Positions 16,981 to 25,220 of a DNA stretch of 35,328 nt are shown here, in pieces (the stretch's first letter is position 1; each line of letters starts with the position of its first letter). The notes beneath the pieces are model-generated. The model was not told the origin of the DNA and ran no database searches. It worked only from the letters and a program-made list of their open reading frames with translations. The translations under genes were made by a program, and so were the position numbers. Where the stretch lies: contig NZ_HE610986.1 in NCBI RefSeq assembly GCF_000285535.1, forward strand, positions 606,543-641,870, read 5' to 3'. This DNA is from Bacillus timonensis (GTDB lineage Bacteria; Bacillota; Bacilli; Bacillales; Bacillaceae_L).

Positions 16981-18453
16981 ATGGAATTTTTACAAAAGCA
17001 TTCAGAAAAATTTGTTTGGCTAGCCGTACTATTGTTATTTTTCATCATAACAGCAATTCAAATTAATATTCTTGGCTATTTGCTTGGATTTGTTTTATTC
17101 ATTTATGCTCTTTTCAAACCGAAAAATGCAATTTTATTATTGTTTTTATATATCCCAATAAGACCATTTATTATTGAATACGTCGGGAGTTTCCGTTACT
17201 TGGGGGATTTCTTAATTTTTGGGGCTTTGTTCAAAACATTTTGGGATTCACGCTCAAATATAAAAAGCTTATTTCAATTTAAATTATTCGAATATGCGCT
17301 TTTTGCATTTTTAGTAATTGGCTCTATTTCATCTCTTTTTGTGACAGGTATGTCCATCGTAACAGTCGTTTTACAAATCCGCGCATTTATATTGATGTAC
17401 CTAGTATATTACATCGTAAAACGTATGGATATCACGAAAAAAGACGTTAAAAATATTCTATGGGTAACAATTTGGACAGTTATCGCCATTATTATTCAAG
17501 CCATTGCAGAAAAACTATTTATCCGTACATTCCTATTACCAGAAGCTTGGCAACAAATGGCATTATCGGCAAAGAATCGTGTGCGTATTTATGGAATGCT
17601 AGGAAATCCAAATGTTCTATCCATTTACTTATCGTTTGTATTCCTTTTATTCGTCTATATAAAACGCAATGTTCCATCCGTGAATTCAAAACTAATTGCC
17701 GTGTTAAATTGGTTTGTATTTGCGATTATTGTTTTAACCTATTCCCGTGGCACATGGATTGGTTTTGTAGTCATGCTTCTTACGTATTTAGTTATTTCGA
17801 AGAGATATACTATTTTAAAGGACTTTTTAAAAACAGCTATTCTTTCAGCGATTATTGTCATACTACCTTTAACTGGGTTAACGGCCTTAATCGAAAATAG
17901 TGATCTGGGTGCTGAAAAAGTGAAACAAATCCAGCAGTACGACCAGGAAGGTAAGTCAGGGTTTATTGACCGAATTGGTGGTACTTTCAGTGATGATACA
18001 ATTTCATCAAGTCAAGGGTCTGGAAGATTGTTTATTGTTAAAAAAGGATTTGAAGTATTTCTTGATAATCCAATAATCGGAACCGGATTTGGTACTTTCG
18101 GAGATTCTGCATCACTACGCCAGGTTTCTCCAATCTATGATGACTATGACATTGGTTATCAGTTTTATTCAGACAATCAATATATCCAGATTATTGCTCA
18201 AACTGGAGCACTTGGTGTAATTGCCTTTGCTGTATACCTATTAAGTATGTTAGTTACATTTTGGAAAAGACGCGATGAAAGATTTTCAATTGTCATGATT
18301 GGAGTTATCTTAGCAGCATATTTTATGGGACTTGTATACAATCTTTGGGAAGCTGATATTTTCGGCTTGTGTTTCTTTACACTATTGGCTGTTGCGAATC
18401 ACTCCCGAGAAGAGTTGCGCTCCCTACATCATTCACTGGAGTCTGAAAAATGA
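16981..18453 (+). CDS. O-antigen ligase/polymerase-like membrane protein (Wzy_C)
   Basis: 490-residue polytopic membrane protein with about 11-12 spans and a large extracytoplasmic loop (about 305-385). The Wzy_C (PF04932) hallmark region is visible: FAIIVLTYSRGTWIGFVVML, with the loop ending at IIGTGFGTFG, then spans with GALGVIAFAVYLL. Family members polymerise or ligate lipid-linked glycans outside the membrane. ATG at 16981 has AGGTGGGG upstream and follows the PIG-L stop by 19 bases. It overlaps the next gene by four bases (ATGA). In this operon it could polymerise the wall glycan flipped by the MurJ-like protein. Polymerase versus ligase cannot be told from sequence. Confidence 0.85.
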   Translation: MEFLQKHSEKFVWLAVLLLFFIITAIQINILGYLLGFVLFIYALFKPKNAILLLFLYIPIRPFIIEYVGSFRYLGDFLIFGALFKTFWDSRSNIKSLFQFKLFEYALFAFLVIGSISSLFVTGMSIVTVVLQIRAFILMYLVYYIVKRMDITKKDVKNILWVTIWTVIAIIIQAIAEKLFIRTFLLPEAWQQMALSAKNRVRIYGMLGNPNVLSIYLSFVFLLFVYIKRNVPSVNSKLIAVLNWFVFAIIVLTYSRGTWIGFVVMLLTYLVISKRYTILKDFLKTAILSAIIVILPLTGLTALIENSDLGAEKVKQIQQYDQEGKSGFIDRIGGTFSDDTISSSQGSGRLFIVKKGFEVFLDNPIIGTGFGTFGDSASLRQVSPIYDDYDIGYQFYSDNQYIQIIAQTGALGVIAFAVYLLSMLVTFWKRRDERFSIVMIGVILAAYFMGLVYNLWEADIFGLCFFTLLAVANHSREELRSLHHSLESEK

Positions 18454-19292
18454 TAAGATTATATCAAAAAAACGATGAAGTTGGGATTAATAAACTATTT
18501 AAGGCAGTGTTCAATAAAGAACGCAGTATTGAAGAGTGGAAGTGGAAGTTTGAAACATTAGGTGCAGAGAACCCTATTATAGTTGTTTTCGAAGAGAATG
18601 GTGAAATCATTGGTCATGCCGCATGTATTATATATGAAGACAAAATCGCAGAACGCGTTGATATTATGGTCCACCCCTCCCACCAAGGAAAAGGGATTTA
18701 TAAACAAATTGTCCTTCGTATGGTTGAGGAATTAGAGAGTCGCCAGATTCACAATGTATATGGCTTTCCTGCAGAAGTTGCGAAAGCTGCATTTATCAAA
18801 TATGGGAAAGCAACAGATTTAGGAAATATAGCCCTTATGCTATCCCCTAAGCTTTTCCCATCAAAAAAACAAGATTGGCTTCCGATTAAAGATGCCGATC
18901 TTGAAAAATTATCTACCTATCAAACATCATTAAATGAAATACATGTAAACAGGAGTGCAGAGTTTCTTAAACAGCGCTTTGCATTGCACCCTACACGCGA
19001 CTATTTTGTATATGAGTCTGAAGGTAACGGCTATGCGATTGTCCGATTCGAAGGGAATAAGACACACTTACTTGATGTAGTGGGTCCTAACCTTAAAGCT
19101 GTTTTAAAGGATATAAAAAAACGAATAAACACCCGTTTTCTCATAAGTTGGGCGGTAAAAGATAGTCACTACTATAAGGCATTAAAAGGATCTTTGTTTT
19201 TCCATATTAAAAGCCCAATGCCACTCGTTGTCAAACAGCAACACAAGGATGCAAAATGGCATTTAACCCAGGCAGACGTAGATTCTTTTTAA
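18450..19292 (+). CDS. GNAT-family acyltransferase
   Basis: 280-residue cytoplasmic protein. The N-terminal half is a GNAT fold: IRLYQKNDEVGINKLFKAVF, IIVVFEENGEIIGHAACI, RVDIMVHPSHQGKGIYKQIV (acetyl-CoA loop Q-G-K-G) and NVYGFPAEVAKAAFIKYG. The C-terminal half (about 150-280) resembles the second half of two-lobe acyltransferases that act on sugars or peptides. It overlaps the preceding Wzy_C gene by four bases, so coupling is very likely, and a terminator follows. It probably acylates a sugar of the polymer made by this operon (inference). The acyl donor and acceptor are unknown. Confidence 0.85.
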   Translation: MIRLYQKNDEVGINKLFKAVFNKERSIEEWKWKFETLGAENPIIVVFEENGEIIGHAACIIYEDKIAERVDIMVHPSHQGKGIYKQIVLRMVEELESRQIHNVYGFPAEVAKAAFIKYGKATDLGNIALMLSPKLFPSKKQDWLPIKDADLEKLSTYQTSLNEIHVNRSAEFLKQRFALHPTRDYFVYESEGNGYAIVRFEGNKTHLLDVVGPNLKAVLKDIKKRINTRFLISWAVKDSHYYKALKGSLFFHIKSPMPLVVKQQHKDAKWHLTQADVDSF

Positions 19293-19304
19293 TTAATATC
19301 TAGA

Positions 19305-19338
19305 GGCTCTATCATAAAAAAATGATAGAGCTTTTTTT
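19305..19338 (+). terminator. Terminator of the murJ-to-GNAT operon
   Basis: GCTCTATCAT / ATGATAGAGC arms (19306-19315 and 19322-19331) followed by seven T residues. Confidence 0.9.
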
Positions 19339-19395
19339 ATTGTCCAAGCTATTCTAATTACAATATATACAACATAAAATTAAAATACCGTTTAC

Positions 19396-19417
19396 TTTAC
19401 AGTTTACTTACTGTAAA
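19396..19417. promoter_or_regulatory. Palindrome overlapping the promoter of the first subtilase gene
   Basis: Perfect 8-bp arms TTTACAGT and ACTGTAAA with a six-base centre, just before a TATACT -10 (19428-19433). TTTACT also occurs at 19391 and 19403 (12-base interval). It fits an operator that blocks or recruits polymerase at the -35. No known regulator box matches exactly. Confidence 0.5.
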
Positions 19418-19454
19418 TTTATTACCATATACTTATAGGAAGGAAGTTTTCCAA

Positions 19455-21620
19455 ATGCACCGACTTCTAAAAACAGTTGCCGTTATTTCACTTGTTCTCC
19501 CATCTCTTCTGATTGCTCCTTTTCAATCATCCGCAGAAACCAACCAAGAAGATAGCGAGAGTAAAAGAGTCATAGTGAAATACAAATCGAATGAGTTTTC
19601 CTCTCAATCTATGAATGATAGTAAAAATGTTGAAATTATTCACGTAGAGCCAGACGAAGTAACCGAGACAATAAAAGAGTATGAGGATAAACCTAATGTG
19701 GAATATGTCGAAGAAGAACTCGAGTATTCCTACTTTGGTACTGTAAATGACCCTTATTTCAAAGAGTACCAAAAGTTACACTTTGATTACTCGCAAGTCA
19801 CAAAGGCTTGGGATCTCTATTCTCCAAAGAAAAAAATCGTCATTGCCGTTCTTGATTCAGGCATAGACATGAACCATCCTGATTTAAAAAATCAAATTAT
19901 AAAACCCTACAATGCCGTAAAGCCTGGTTCACAACCAACTGATAACAATGGACATGGAACACATGTAGCTGGTTTAGTCGGTGCACAAACAAATAATAAA
20001 GTTGGAGTTGCTTCGATTGCAAAAAATGTTTCTATCATGCCAGTAAAGGTCGGAGATGAAGCACCTAGTACAATTGATATTGCAGAAGGAATCTACTATG
20101 CTGTCGATAATGGTGCAAATATCATCAATTTAAGCCTAGGTGGGGCTTATAGTAAGTATGTCGATGACGCAATTCAGTATGCGTACAATAAAGGAGTAAT
20201 CGTTGTTGCGGCTTCCGGAAATAGTAGCACAAGTATTCGTCATTACCCCGCAGCCTTAACAAGTGTAATGAGTGTCGCTGCAATCGATACAGCATCCAAA
20301 TCATTAGCCAATTACTCAAATTACGGAAATTGGGTGACGATTGCTGCTCCAGGCACAGACTTATTAAGTACGGTGCCAACTAGCATGGCTTCGAATCCTT
20401 ATGGATTCATGAGCGGAACAAGTATGGCCACGCCTATGGTTGCCTCCTTTGCTGGTCTATTAAAGGGCCAATATCCGAATTTGAATCATAATCAATTAAG
20501 ATGGATGATGGAATACACAAGTATGGACTATAACGGCTCACAATATCATCAAAACGGTGCAATTAACGCATGGGATGCAGTCCAATTATATGATACTTTT
20601 GCAAGAATCTATGGGAAGACCTCGGTTGACACATCAAATGAAATGGCACTAGCAGCTTGGGAATCCCTAACTGAAAAGAGTCTAGGTCAAAAGAAAGGGA
20701 AATTTGTCATTCTTGCCAGCAATCAATCGTTTCCTGATAGTTTATCAGCAGGTGCATTATCGTATTTATTAGATACACCGATTTTACTAACATATCCTAC
20801 TAAGTTAAATCAATCAACGGTTAGTACTCTTAAAAAATTAGGTGCAACTGATGTTGCTATTTTAGGGGGCACTGTAGCGGTTTCAAATGCTGTGGAAAAT
20901 AGCCTTAAGAACAATGGATTTGGCACATTAAGATTAAAAGGTGATAATCGCTATAAAACAGCTTCCATTATCAATGATTATATTGCAAAGCCAAATGGCA
21001 CAGTTATCGTCGCAAACGGTCGGAGCTTTCCAGATGCACTATCAATATCTAGCTTTTCTGCTAGCCTGCAAATTCCAATTGTATTCGTAGAAAAAGATAA
21101 AATTCCACAGGAAACAAAGGATTTCCTAAATAAATATAAATTCTCAAAAACATTCGTTGTTGGTGGAACAGGAGTAGTATCTGATAAAGTGTTAAAATCA
21201 TTACCAAACCCACAGCGCCTTTCTGGAAAAACAAGATATGAAACCAATGTGAGGGTCCTGCAACATTTCATTCCTTCTAATAATACAGATGGTTTCCTCA
21301 TCGCAACTGGTCGTAATTTCCCTGATGCATTATCAGGAGGTGCTGTTTCAGCAAAGGTTGAATATCCGTTACTATTAGTAGATTCTACTAAAATACCAAC
21401 GGAAACAAATACATTTTTAAATACGAATCTTAAAAATGTGCCGTATGTTATTGACATGGCTGTTTTAGGAGGGAAAGCTGCTGTTTCAAGCGAAACTTTA
21501 TGGAAGTTAGATGCGAAACTATTTGATCGCTTTTATAAGGAACAATATTCTCCAAGTGGTAGCTACCAATCCACTTCCTCAACTAAAAACGAACTTAAAT
21601 TTGCTAATAAAGTAAAATAA
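19455..21620 (+). CDS. Subtilisin-like serine protease (S8) with CWB2 repeats
   Basis: Secreted wall-anchored subtilase of 721 residues. Signal peptide about 1-27 (QSSA|E); an I9-type propeptide (about 35-95: RVIVKYKSNEF, VEYVEEELEYSYF); S8 catalytic domain about 110-380 with Asp134 (VLDSGIDMNHPDL), His167 (GHGTHVAG), the oxyanion region (VVAASGNSS) and Ser323 (SGTSMATP). The C-terminal ~300 residues are three CWB2 repeats, but the first (KTSVDTSNEM) has lost the usual Arg-Tyr and looks decayed, while the second and third are typical (NRYKTASII, TRYETNVRV, FPDALS). AAGGAAG is eight bases before the ATG. All catalytic residues are present. It may process the other CWB2 proteins or external protein; Cwp84 of C. 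difficile is a functional analogue but of another fold. Confidence 0.93.
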   Translation: MHRLLKTVAVISLVLPSLLIAPFQSSAETNQEDSESKRVIVKYKSNEFSSQSMNDSKNVEIIHVEPDEVTETIKEYEDKPNVEYVEEELEYSYFGTVNDPYFKEYQKLHFDYSQVTKAWDLYSPKKKIVIAVLDSGIDMNHPDLKNQIIKPYNAVKPGSQPTDNNGHGTHVAGLVGAQTNNKVGVASIAKNVSIMPVKVGDEAPSTIDIAEGIYYAVDNGANIINLSLGGAYSKYVDDAIQYAYNKGVIVVAASGNSSTSIRHYPAALTSVMSVAAIDTASKSLANYSNYGNWVTIAAPGTDLLSTVPTSMASNPYGFMSGTSMATPMVASFAGLLKGQYPNLNHNQLRWMMEYTSMDYNGSQYHQNGAINAWDAVQLYDTFARIYGKTSVDTSNEMALAAWESLTEKSLGQKKGKFVILASNQSFPDSLSAGALSYLLDTPILLTYPTKLNQSTVSTLKKLGATDVAILGGTVAVSNAVENSLKNNGFGTLRLKGDNRYKTASIINDYIAKPNGTVIVANGRSFPDALSISSFSASLQIPIVFVEKDKIPQETKDFLNKYKFSKTFVVGGTGVVSDKVLKSLPNPQRLSGKTRYETNVRVLQHFIPSNNTDGFLIATGRNFPDALSGGAVSAKVEYPLLLVDSTKIPTETNTFLNTNLKNVPYVIDMAVLGGKAAVSSETLWKLDAKLFDRFYKEQYSPSGSYQSTSSTKNELKFANKVK

Positions 21621-21624
21621 TAAG

Positions 21625-21658
21625 GAAAGAGGGGCTGTCTGTAAGACGCCCCTCTTTC
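21625..21658. terminator. Bidirectional terminator between subtilase and NlpC/P60 genes
   Basis: Perfect 11-bp arms GAAAGAGGGGC and GCCCCTCTTTC (21625-21635 and 21648-21658) between two convergent genes, touching the NlpC/P60 stop codon. Confidence 0.88.
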
Positions 21659-22990
21659 TTAAAATACACGTTTTGCACCTAAATATCTTGGTTTGAAATA
21701 ATTATTTGATAAGTCCGTAATGGTCACACCTTGGGATGAGCTAGCATGAATAAACTTTCCATCACCCAAATAGATTCCGGCATGTGAAGGACCTGGCTTG
21801 TATGTCTCAAAAAAGACAATATCCCCTATTTCCGGTGAACTCACAGATGTACCAGCTTTGTAAATATCAGCTGTAGTTCGTGGCAAAGAAATACCGTGCA
21901 TTCCATACACATAATTTAAATAGCCACTGCAATCAAAACCTCTAGTAGTCGTTCCGCCCCAAAGATAGGGAACCCCCTGTAATGACTTCGCTGTTTCAAT
22001 GATTTCATTTACATCAAATGATAGTTGGCGTACAACCTCATCAGAAACAGCAAAAGTCCCACCAATAATTGTGAATGATTTGATTCCCTGCGCCTCAATC
22101 ACATTATGAATTGCCGTCGGCACTTTCGTTTTATCTACCAATAGAATCGAAGAATTCCTTTTTGCAGCTAGTACCGATCCTGCTAATGCATCTGCAAATT
22201 GATTACCAGTTGCCAGGTATGCTCTTTCAACCTTTAGATTAAAAGTATCAATTATTTTTGCAGAGGTATCATAGCGGCTTTCGCCAGATACACGTTTAGG
22301 ACCTGGCAGTTCTGCATATACACTCGTCGATACAGCCTTTTCACCACCAACGACAATCGTATTCTTGTAACTTCCTAAAACCTCCTTTATAGAGGCTGGA
22401 ATCGAATCTTTTGTTGTTAATAGAATCGGATATCCTTTTTTAGCCGCATAGGAAGCAATCGATAAACTATCTGGAAAATTCCCCCCGTACACAACTACCG
22501 CAGTGTCCGCTGACGTATTCATGATTTTTGCGATTTCTGCTGAGGTTTCATAGCGATTTTGTCCACTGATTCTCGAAACATTAAAATTTTGACTTTGCAA
22601 CTGAGCTTCAACCGTTTCAGATATACTACCTTTTCCACCGAGCAAAATGATGTTTTTAGCGCCTAATCTATTAATCTCTTTTTCAGTCGATACTGGTAAT
22701 TGATTGCTTGCAGTTAAGAGAATTGGAGCATTAAGTGAATAAGCTAACGGTGTTCCTGCTAATGCATCAGGATAGTTTGTCCCCACTGCTAATACAACAG
22801 TTTCAGCTGAACTCCAGCCCTCCTGTGAAACCTTAACAGCTGTTTCATACCGGTCAGGTCCTTTAATTCGATCAACAGTGATTCCTGATGCTTCTGCCTT
22901 ATTGAATGAGATCAATAATAATGCAAGAATGATAATGGCAAACAAGAATTGCAGTTTAAAATTTTGAAAATATGTCTGTAATGAAGGCAT
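21659..22990 (-). CDS. NlpC/P60 D,L-endopeptidase with three CWB2 repeats
   Basis: Secreted peptidoglycan peptidase of 443 residues, of the family that cleaves D-Glu-mDAP or related stem-peptide bonds. The hydrophobic signal segment ends near KAEA|S (about 35). Three CWB2 repeats span about 38-325 (PDRYETAVKVS/YPDALAGTPLAY; QNRYETSAEIA/FPDSLSIASYA; ESRYDTSAKII/FADALAGS). The NlpC/P60 domain follows at about 328-443: PYLWGGTTTRGFDCSGY with catalytic Cys354, then GDIVFF, PSHAGIYLGDGKFIHA with His403 and a later His. All three catalytic positions look intact. ATG at 22990 has AAAGGAG upstream. Domain order (binding module first) matches VanY-CWB2 here and is the reverse of the amidase. Confidence 0.95.
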   Translation of the reverse strand: MPSLQTYFQNFKLQFLFAIIILALLLISFNKAEASGITVDRIKGPDRYETAVKVSQEGWSSAETVVLAVGTNYPDALAGTPLAYSLNAPILLTASNQLPVSTEKEINRLGAKNIILLGGKGSISETVEAQLQSQNFNVSRISGQNRYETSAEIAKIMNTSADTAVVVYGGNFPDSLSIASYAAKKGYPILLTTKDSIPASIKEVLGSYKNTIVVGGEKAVSTSVYAELPGPKRVSGESRYDTSAKIIDTFNLKVERAYLATGNQFADALAGSVLAAKRNSSILLVDKTKVPTAIHNVIEAQGIKSFTIIGGTFAVSDEVVRQLSFDVNEIIETAKSLQGVPYLWGGTTTRGFDCSGYLNYVYGMHGISLPRTTADIYKAGTSVSSPEIGDIVFFETYKPGPSHAGIYLGDGKFIHASSSQGVTITDLSNNYFKPRYLGAKRVF

Positions 22991-23139
22991 ATTCTTCTCC
23001 TTTATTTTTTATAGCAAATTTTTCATCAACGACGACTATAATACCATCATTCTATCACGCATATTTTATCGAAAACAATAAAATCATGTAACAAAAAAGG
23101 ATCATATGTCCTGTTCATTATAACGTAAAAGTGGGACAT

Positions 23140-23159
23140 GGGGACAGGTTTATTGTCCC
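23140..23159. repeat. GGGGACAGG dispersed intergenic repeat, copy 1
   Basis: GGGGACAGG...GTCCC, 18 of 20 bases identical to the copy at 35181-35200. It can fold through GGGAC/GTCCC. Such GGGACAGG elements are common between genes in Bacillus genomes. Confidence 0.7.
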
Positions 23160-23162
23160 TGT

Positions 23163-23193
23163 AAAAAAAAGGAAGGGACAGTTAACCTGTCCC
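23163..23193 (-). terminator. galU terminator built from a GGGACAG repeat
   Basis: GGGACAG (23175-23181) pairs with CTGTCCC (23187-23193) and is followed on the minus strand by TTCC and eight T residues (23170-23163). The galU stop codon (23182-23184) sits in its loop, so the last galU codons form one arm of the hairpin. Confidence 0.8.
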
Positions 23194-24066
23194 TCTGTCC
23201 CTTACTATTTTTTTCATGTATGTAATGAGTTCTTCTCGGAGGTCTTCGTATTGAAGTGCGACGTCGATTGATGCTTTCATGAAACCAAGTTTATCTCCGA
23301 CATCATAGCGTTTTCCTTCGAATTCATAGGCAAGTATCGCTTGTCTTTCATTCAGCTTCTGCAAGGCATCTGTTAATTGAATTTCTCCTCCTGTACCGAT
23401 TGGTAGTGTATCGAGAATTTCAAAGATTTCTGGTTGTAATATATACCTACCCATAATCGCAAAGTTTGATGGTGCCTTTTCAATTTCCGGTTTTTCTATC
23501 AGACCTTTTACTTGAAGCACTTTTTGATCAACATGAGGACCAATTTCCAAAATCCCATATTTCGAAACTGATTCTTTCGGAACTTCCTTAGTTGCAATCA
23601 CCGAGCAACGGTAACGTTCAAATACATTCATTAATTGCTTTAGGCAAGGTTCTTCTTTTGATTGGATGATGTCATCACCTAGCATAACTGCAAAAGGCTC
23701 ATCCCCAATAAAACGCCTTGCACAATAGATTGCATGCCCTAGACCCAAAGGCTCTTTTTGGCGGATGTAATGAATGTTCGCCATGTTTGAAATACGTTGC
23801 ACCCCTTCAAGTTCATCCCACTTCTGCCTCTTTGCTAAGGTTTCCTCGAGCTCATAGGATTTATCAAAATGATCCTCAATCGCCCTCTTTCCTCGGCCAG
23901 TAACAATTATAATGTCTTCAATCCCTGATTCAATCGCTTCTTCTACAATGTATTGAATGGTCGGTTTATCAACGATTGGAAGCATCTCTTTTGGCTGTGC
24001 TTTTGTGGCTGGTAAAAATCTTGTACCTAAACCTGCTGCTGGGATAATGACTTTTCGGATTTTCAT
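23182..24066 (-). CDS. galU: UTP-glucose-1-phosphate uridylyltransferase
   Basis: Makes UDP-glucose from UTP and glucose-1-phosphate for wall glycans and glycolipids (gtaB in B. subtilis). The 294-residue product shows the nucleotidyltransferase start [20 protein letters not shown], then [18 protein letters not shown], the [10 protein letters not shown] metal site and VKGLIEKP. Length fits GalU/GtaB. ATG at 24066 has AAGGAG eight bases upstream, whereas a GTG three codons earlier overlaps that site. The last residues (RDRGTG) are encoded inside the GGGACAG terminator repeat, so the C-terminus was probably extended by that element. It is divergent from the LCP gene, as expected for a wall-polymer cluster. 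Confidence 0.95.
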   Translation of the reverse strand: MKIRKVIIPAAGLGTRFLPATKAQPKEMLPIVDKPTIQYIVEEAIESGIEDIIIVTGRGKRAIEDHFDKSYELEETLAKRQKWDELEGVQRISNMANIHYIRQKEPLGLGHAIYCARRFIGDEPFAVMLGDDIIQSKEEPCLKQLMNVFERYRCSVIATKEVPKESVSKYGILEIGPHVDQKVLQVKGLIEKPEIEKAPSNFAIMGRYILQPEIFEILDTLPIGTGGEIQLTDALQKLNERQAILAYEFEGKRYDVGDKLGFMKASIDVALQYEDLREELITYMKKIVRDRGTG

Positions 24067-24164
24067 GGTTATCACTCCTTAACTATCCTTACCATATTTT
24101 TATTTCTATTGTACTACTAAAATGACAACTCCCTTTATTTACCCATTCCTCTAAAATATTACTA

Positions 24165-24193
24165 TTGTACATTCGACAAGATGTGACTATAAT
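24165..24193 (+). promoter_or_regulatory. Promoter for tagU/lytR
   Basis: TTGTAC (24165-24170), 17-base spacer, perfect TATAAT (24188-24193), 33 bases before the TTG start. Confidence 0.6.
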
Positions 24194-24225
24194 CGTAATA
24201 GACTTTAAATAAAGGAAGATGAAGC

Positions 24226-25172
24226 TTGAGAAAAGACCGGACAAGGAACAATAAGAGAAAAAGCGTAAAATAATACTATTTTCCATACTCGGAATAATTT
24301 TAGCAATCATTCTTGGAGTATCCCTCTATATTTATTTTACAGTAAATTCTACTTTAAATGAAATTCATGAACCGATTCAACGTGAAGTCTCTGAAAAGAG
24401 AACAGAAAAAATTGATTTAGAGAGAAAAGATCCAATCTCTGTTCTGTTAATTGGGACGGATAAAGTAACGGACGAAGAGGATAAAGGCCGTAGTGACTCA
24501 TTGAATGTAATCACAATCAATCCGAACACAAAGTCAATGAAGGTTGTTAGTATCCCCCGAGATACTAGAACTGAAATGATTGGAAAAGGCAAAGAAGATA
24601 AAATTACCGCGGCACACGCATACGGCGGTCTTGAAATGACATTGGCAACTGTCGAAAACTTCTTACAAGTACCTGTTGATTATTACGTTACCCTCAATAT
24701 GGAAGGATTTAAGGACATCGTAGACGCAGTGGGTGGTATCACGGTTGATAACAAATTCGCCTTCTCAAATAATGGCCATTACTTTGAAAAAGGAACCATC
24801 AATCTAAATGGTGAAGAGGCTTTGGCTTATTCTCGAATGCGTAAAAATGATCCTAATCCTATTGGTGATATTGGACGAACAGATCGTCACAAACAAGTCA
24901 TTCAAGCAATTGCTGAAAAAGGGGCATCCTTTAATTCTGTAAAGAATTTTGCTGACATTTTAGGCGCAATAGGAAACAATGTAAAAACAAATCTTTCCTT
25001 TGATGAAATGCTTGATCTCCAGAAAAACTATACGTCTGCCCGACAAAATATCGAAACGTTAAAAATTGAAGGGGCTGGAGAATATATCAATGAACGGTTC
25101 TTTTACATGGTATCTGACGATGAAAAAAATCGAATTACCTCTGTACTAAAAGAACACTTAGAGATTGAATAA
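24226..25172 (+). pseudogene. tagU: LytR-CpsA-Psr (LCP) ligase, frameshifted near the start
   Basis: LCP proteins attach undecaprenyl-linked teichoic or capsular polymers to peptidoglycan. Translation from TTG 24226 (seven bases after AAAGGAAG) gives a basic N-terminus of about 12 residues, then drifts out of frame at a run of five A residues (24258-24262). One extra A restores a 315-residue protein: RKKRKI, a membrane anchor (IILFSILGIILAIILG), SVLLIGTDK, GRSDSLNVITINP, VVSIPRDTRTEM, KITAAHAYGG, NLNGEEALAYSRMRKNDP and DIGRTDRHKQVI, which carries the conserved Arg residues. No start codon exists in the main frame before 24501, so the gene cannot make a full protein as written. It resembles TagU/LytR and sits between galU and the 2-epimerase as in B. 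subtilis. Confidence 0.82.
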
Positions 25173-25179
25173 TTCACAA

Positions 25180-25207
25180 AAAAGGCATTGCGTGCGCAAT
25201 GCCTTTT
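25180..25207. terminator. Bidirectional terminator between tagU and the 2-epimerase gene
   Basis: Perfect 12-bp arms AAAAGGCATTGC and GCAATGCCTTTT around a four-base loop; the A/T ends provide T-runs in both directions for the convergent genes. Confidence 0.9.
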
Positions 25208-25220
25208 CCTATTTTCAGAT

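Noticed and set aside
19391-19417. PhoP box upstream of the first subtilase
   Set aside because: TTTACT/TTTACA units occur but with 5, 7 and 12-base offsets rather than the regular 11-base period.
24219-24254. Alternative LCP start at ATG 24219 followed by a TAA at 24252 in the main frame
   Set aside because: The ribosome site directly abuts this ATG, and the TTG 24226 frame gives the typical basic LCP N-terminus with proper spacing.
24240-24270. Programmed -1 frameshifting in the LCP gene
   Set aside because: The site has only five A residues and lacks the X-XXY-YYZ heptamer in the correct phase; no downstream stimulatory hairpin or upstream SD-like spacing was seen. A simple base loss is more likely.
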